Source: Streptococcus pseudopneumoniae (GTDB lineage Bacteria; Bacillota; Bacilli; Lactobacillales; Streptococcaceae). Taken from it: a DNA stretch of 45,393 nt. The stretch lies in contig NZ_JWAJ01000127.1 in the NCBI RefSeq assembly GCF_001068775.1, positions 1 to 45,393 on the forward strand, read 5' to 3'. Positions 45,319 to 45,393 of this stretch are shown in pieces. A program made the translations under genes and the position numbers. The notes below the pieces were generated by a model, which had not been told where the DNA came from, searched no databases, and saw only the letters and a program-made list of their open reading frames with translations. The first letter of the stretch is position 1. Every line of letters starts with the position of its first letter.

Positions 45319-45393
45319 ATACATTGTCCTAATGAGACGATGTATAGAGGCAATCGTATGTGGCTTAGTTGAAGTTATCTGCGATTGTCTTTT
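45319..45393 (+). other. Possible structured RNA or leader at the right edge
   Basis: A 10-bp hairpin (45319-45328 with 45336-45345, one U-G, 7-nt loop) is followed three bases later by a 9-bp stem (45348-45356 with 45382-45390), which ends in T4 as the window closes. The pair looks like a short RNA or attenuator with a terminator. A -10-like TATAGT lies about 30 nt upstream. Incomplete, so the class cannot be named. Confidence 0.4.

Larger units (their letters stand above)
45023..45393. other. Terminal 371 nt without a supported gene
   Basis: It contains the yaaA terminator, a TATAAT at 45105-45110 without a good -35, and ACACCTT/AAGGTGT arms around 45210-45240. At the edge are two strong hairpins (45319-45328/45336-45345 and 45348-45356/45382-45390). 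No reading frame of note was found on either strand. Confidence 0.6.

Overview
The window reads as chromosome of a low-GC Streptococcus of the mitis group (S. mitis/oralis/infantis-like, a close relative of S. pneumoniae). The signs are an M26 zinc metalloprotease with G5 repeats, the PhpP/StkP pair, a mevalonate operon, a sucrose (scr) regulon, the MntE and CaxP/MgtA metal pumps with a manganese riboswitch, a YefM/YoeB module and a BOX-type repeat. It is probably not S. pneumoniae itself: StkP has three PASTA repeats rather than four and a Ser/Pro-rich tail, and extra genes sit at two places. Species assignment is inference from gene content recalled from memory, with no alignment run.

Layout. 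1-3.5 kb: C-terminal part of an M26 protease, open at the window's left edge. 3.6-5.9 kb: an aromatic-acid-exporter-like (FUSC) membrane protein and the Ser/Thr symporter SstT, both on the minus strand. 6.0-14.5 kb: a plus-strand run of housekeeping genes, namely a short MscS-like channel, CorA, YqeG, YqeH, YhbY, NadD, YqeK, an isochorismatase-like hydrolase, RsfS, a methyltransferase, TmcAL and the YefM/YoeB module. A large nested inverted-repeat element lies between yqeH and yhbY. 14.7-24.8 kb: rny, gmk, rpoZ, priA, fmt, rsmB, phpP and stkP, covering RNA decay, nucleotide supply, transcription, replication restart, translation initiation and cell-wall signalling. 24.9-28.7 kb: a two-gene Thr/Ser exporter and mvaS-mvaA.

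28.7-29.7 kb is an AT-rich accessory patch. It encodes a small secreted bacteriocin-like protein and a small hydrophobic partner. A perfect 15-bp RNA hairpin displays the ribosome-binding site in its loop, and the signal-peptide start appears to be out of frame by one base. 29.7-35.5 kb: scrR and scrB on minus, divergent from scrA and scrK on plus, with ScrR-like operators, a cre-like site and a BOX element. 35.6-43.4 kb: mntE (minus) and caxP/mgtA (plus, behind a yybP-ykoY Mn riboswitch), separated by a three-gene cell-surface glycosylation/acylation cassette. 43.5-45.0 kb: a peptide deformylase paralogue with a degenerate motif I, a 54-residue membrane protein and yaaA, which appears to be transcribed as a leaderless mRNA. 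The last 370 bases hold no gene I can support, but contain strong hairpins that run off the edge.

The observations most worth a second look are: the secreted-protein/partner pair with its hairpin-presented RBS and one-base frame break; a YoeB toxin with two of three catalytic residues changed (E46K, H83Y) while its antitoxin looks intact; direct repeats of a stop-plus-terminator unit bracketing that module; the four-way-junction-like element at 9.3 kb; the glycosylation insert between two manganese-linked transporters; and the leaderless yaaA promoter. No rRNA, tRNA, CRISPR array, transposase or prophage gene was seen.
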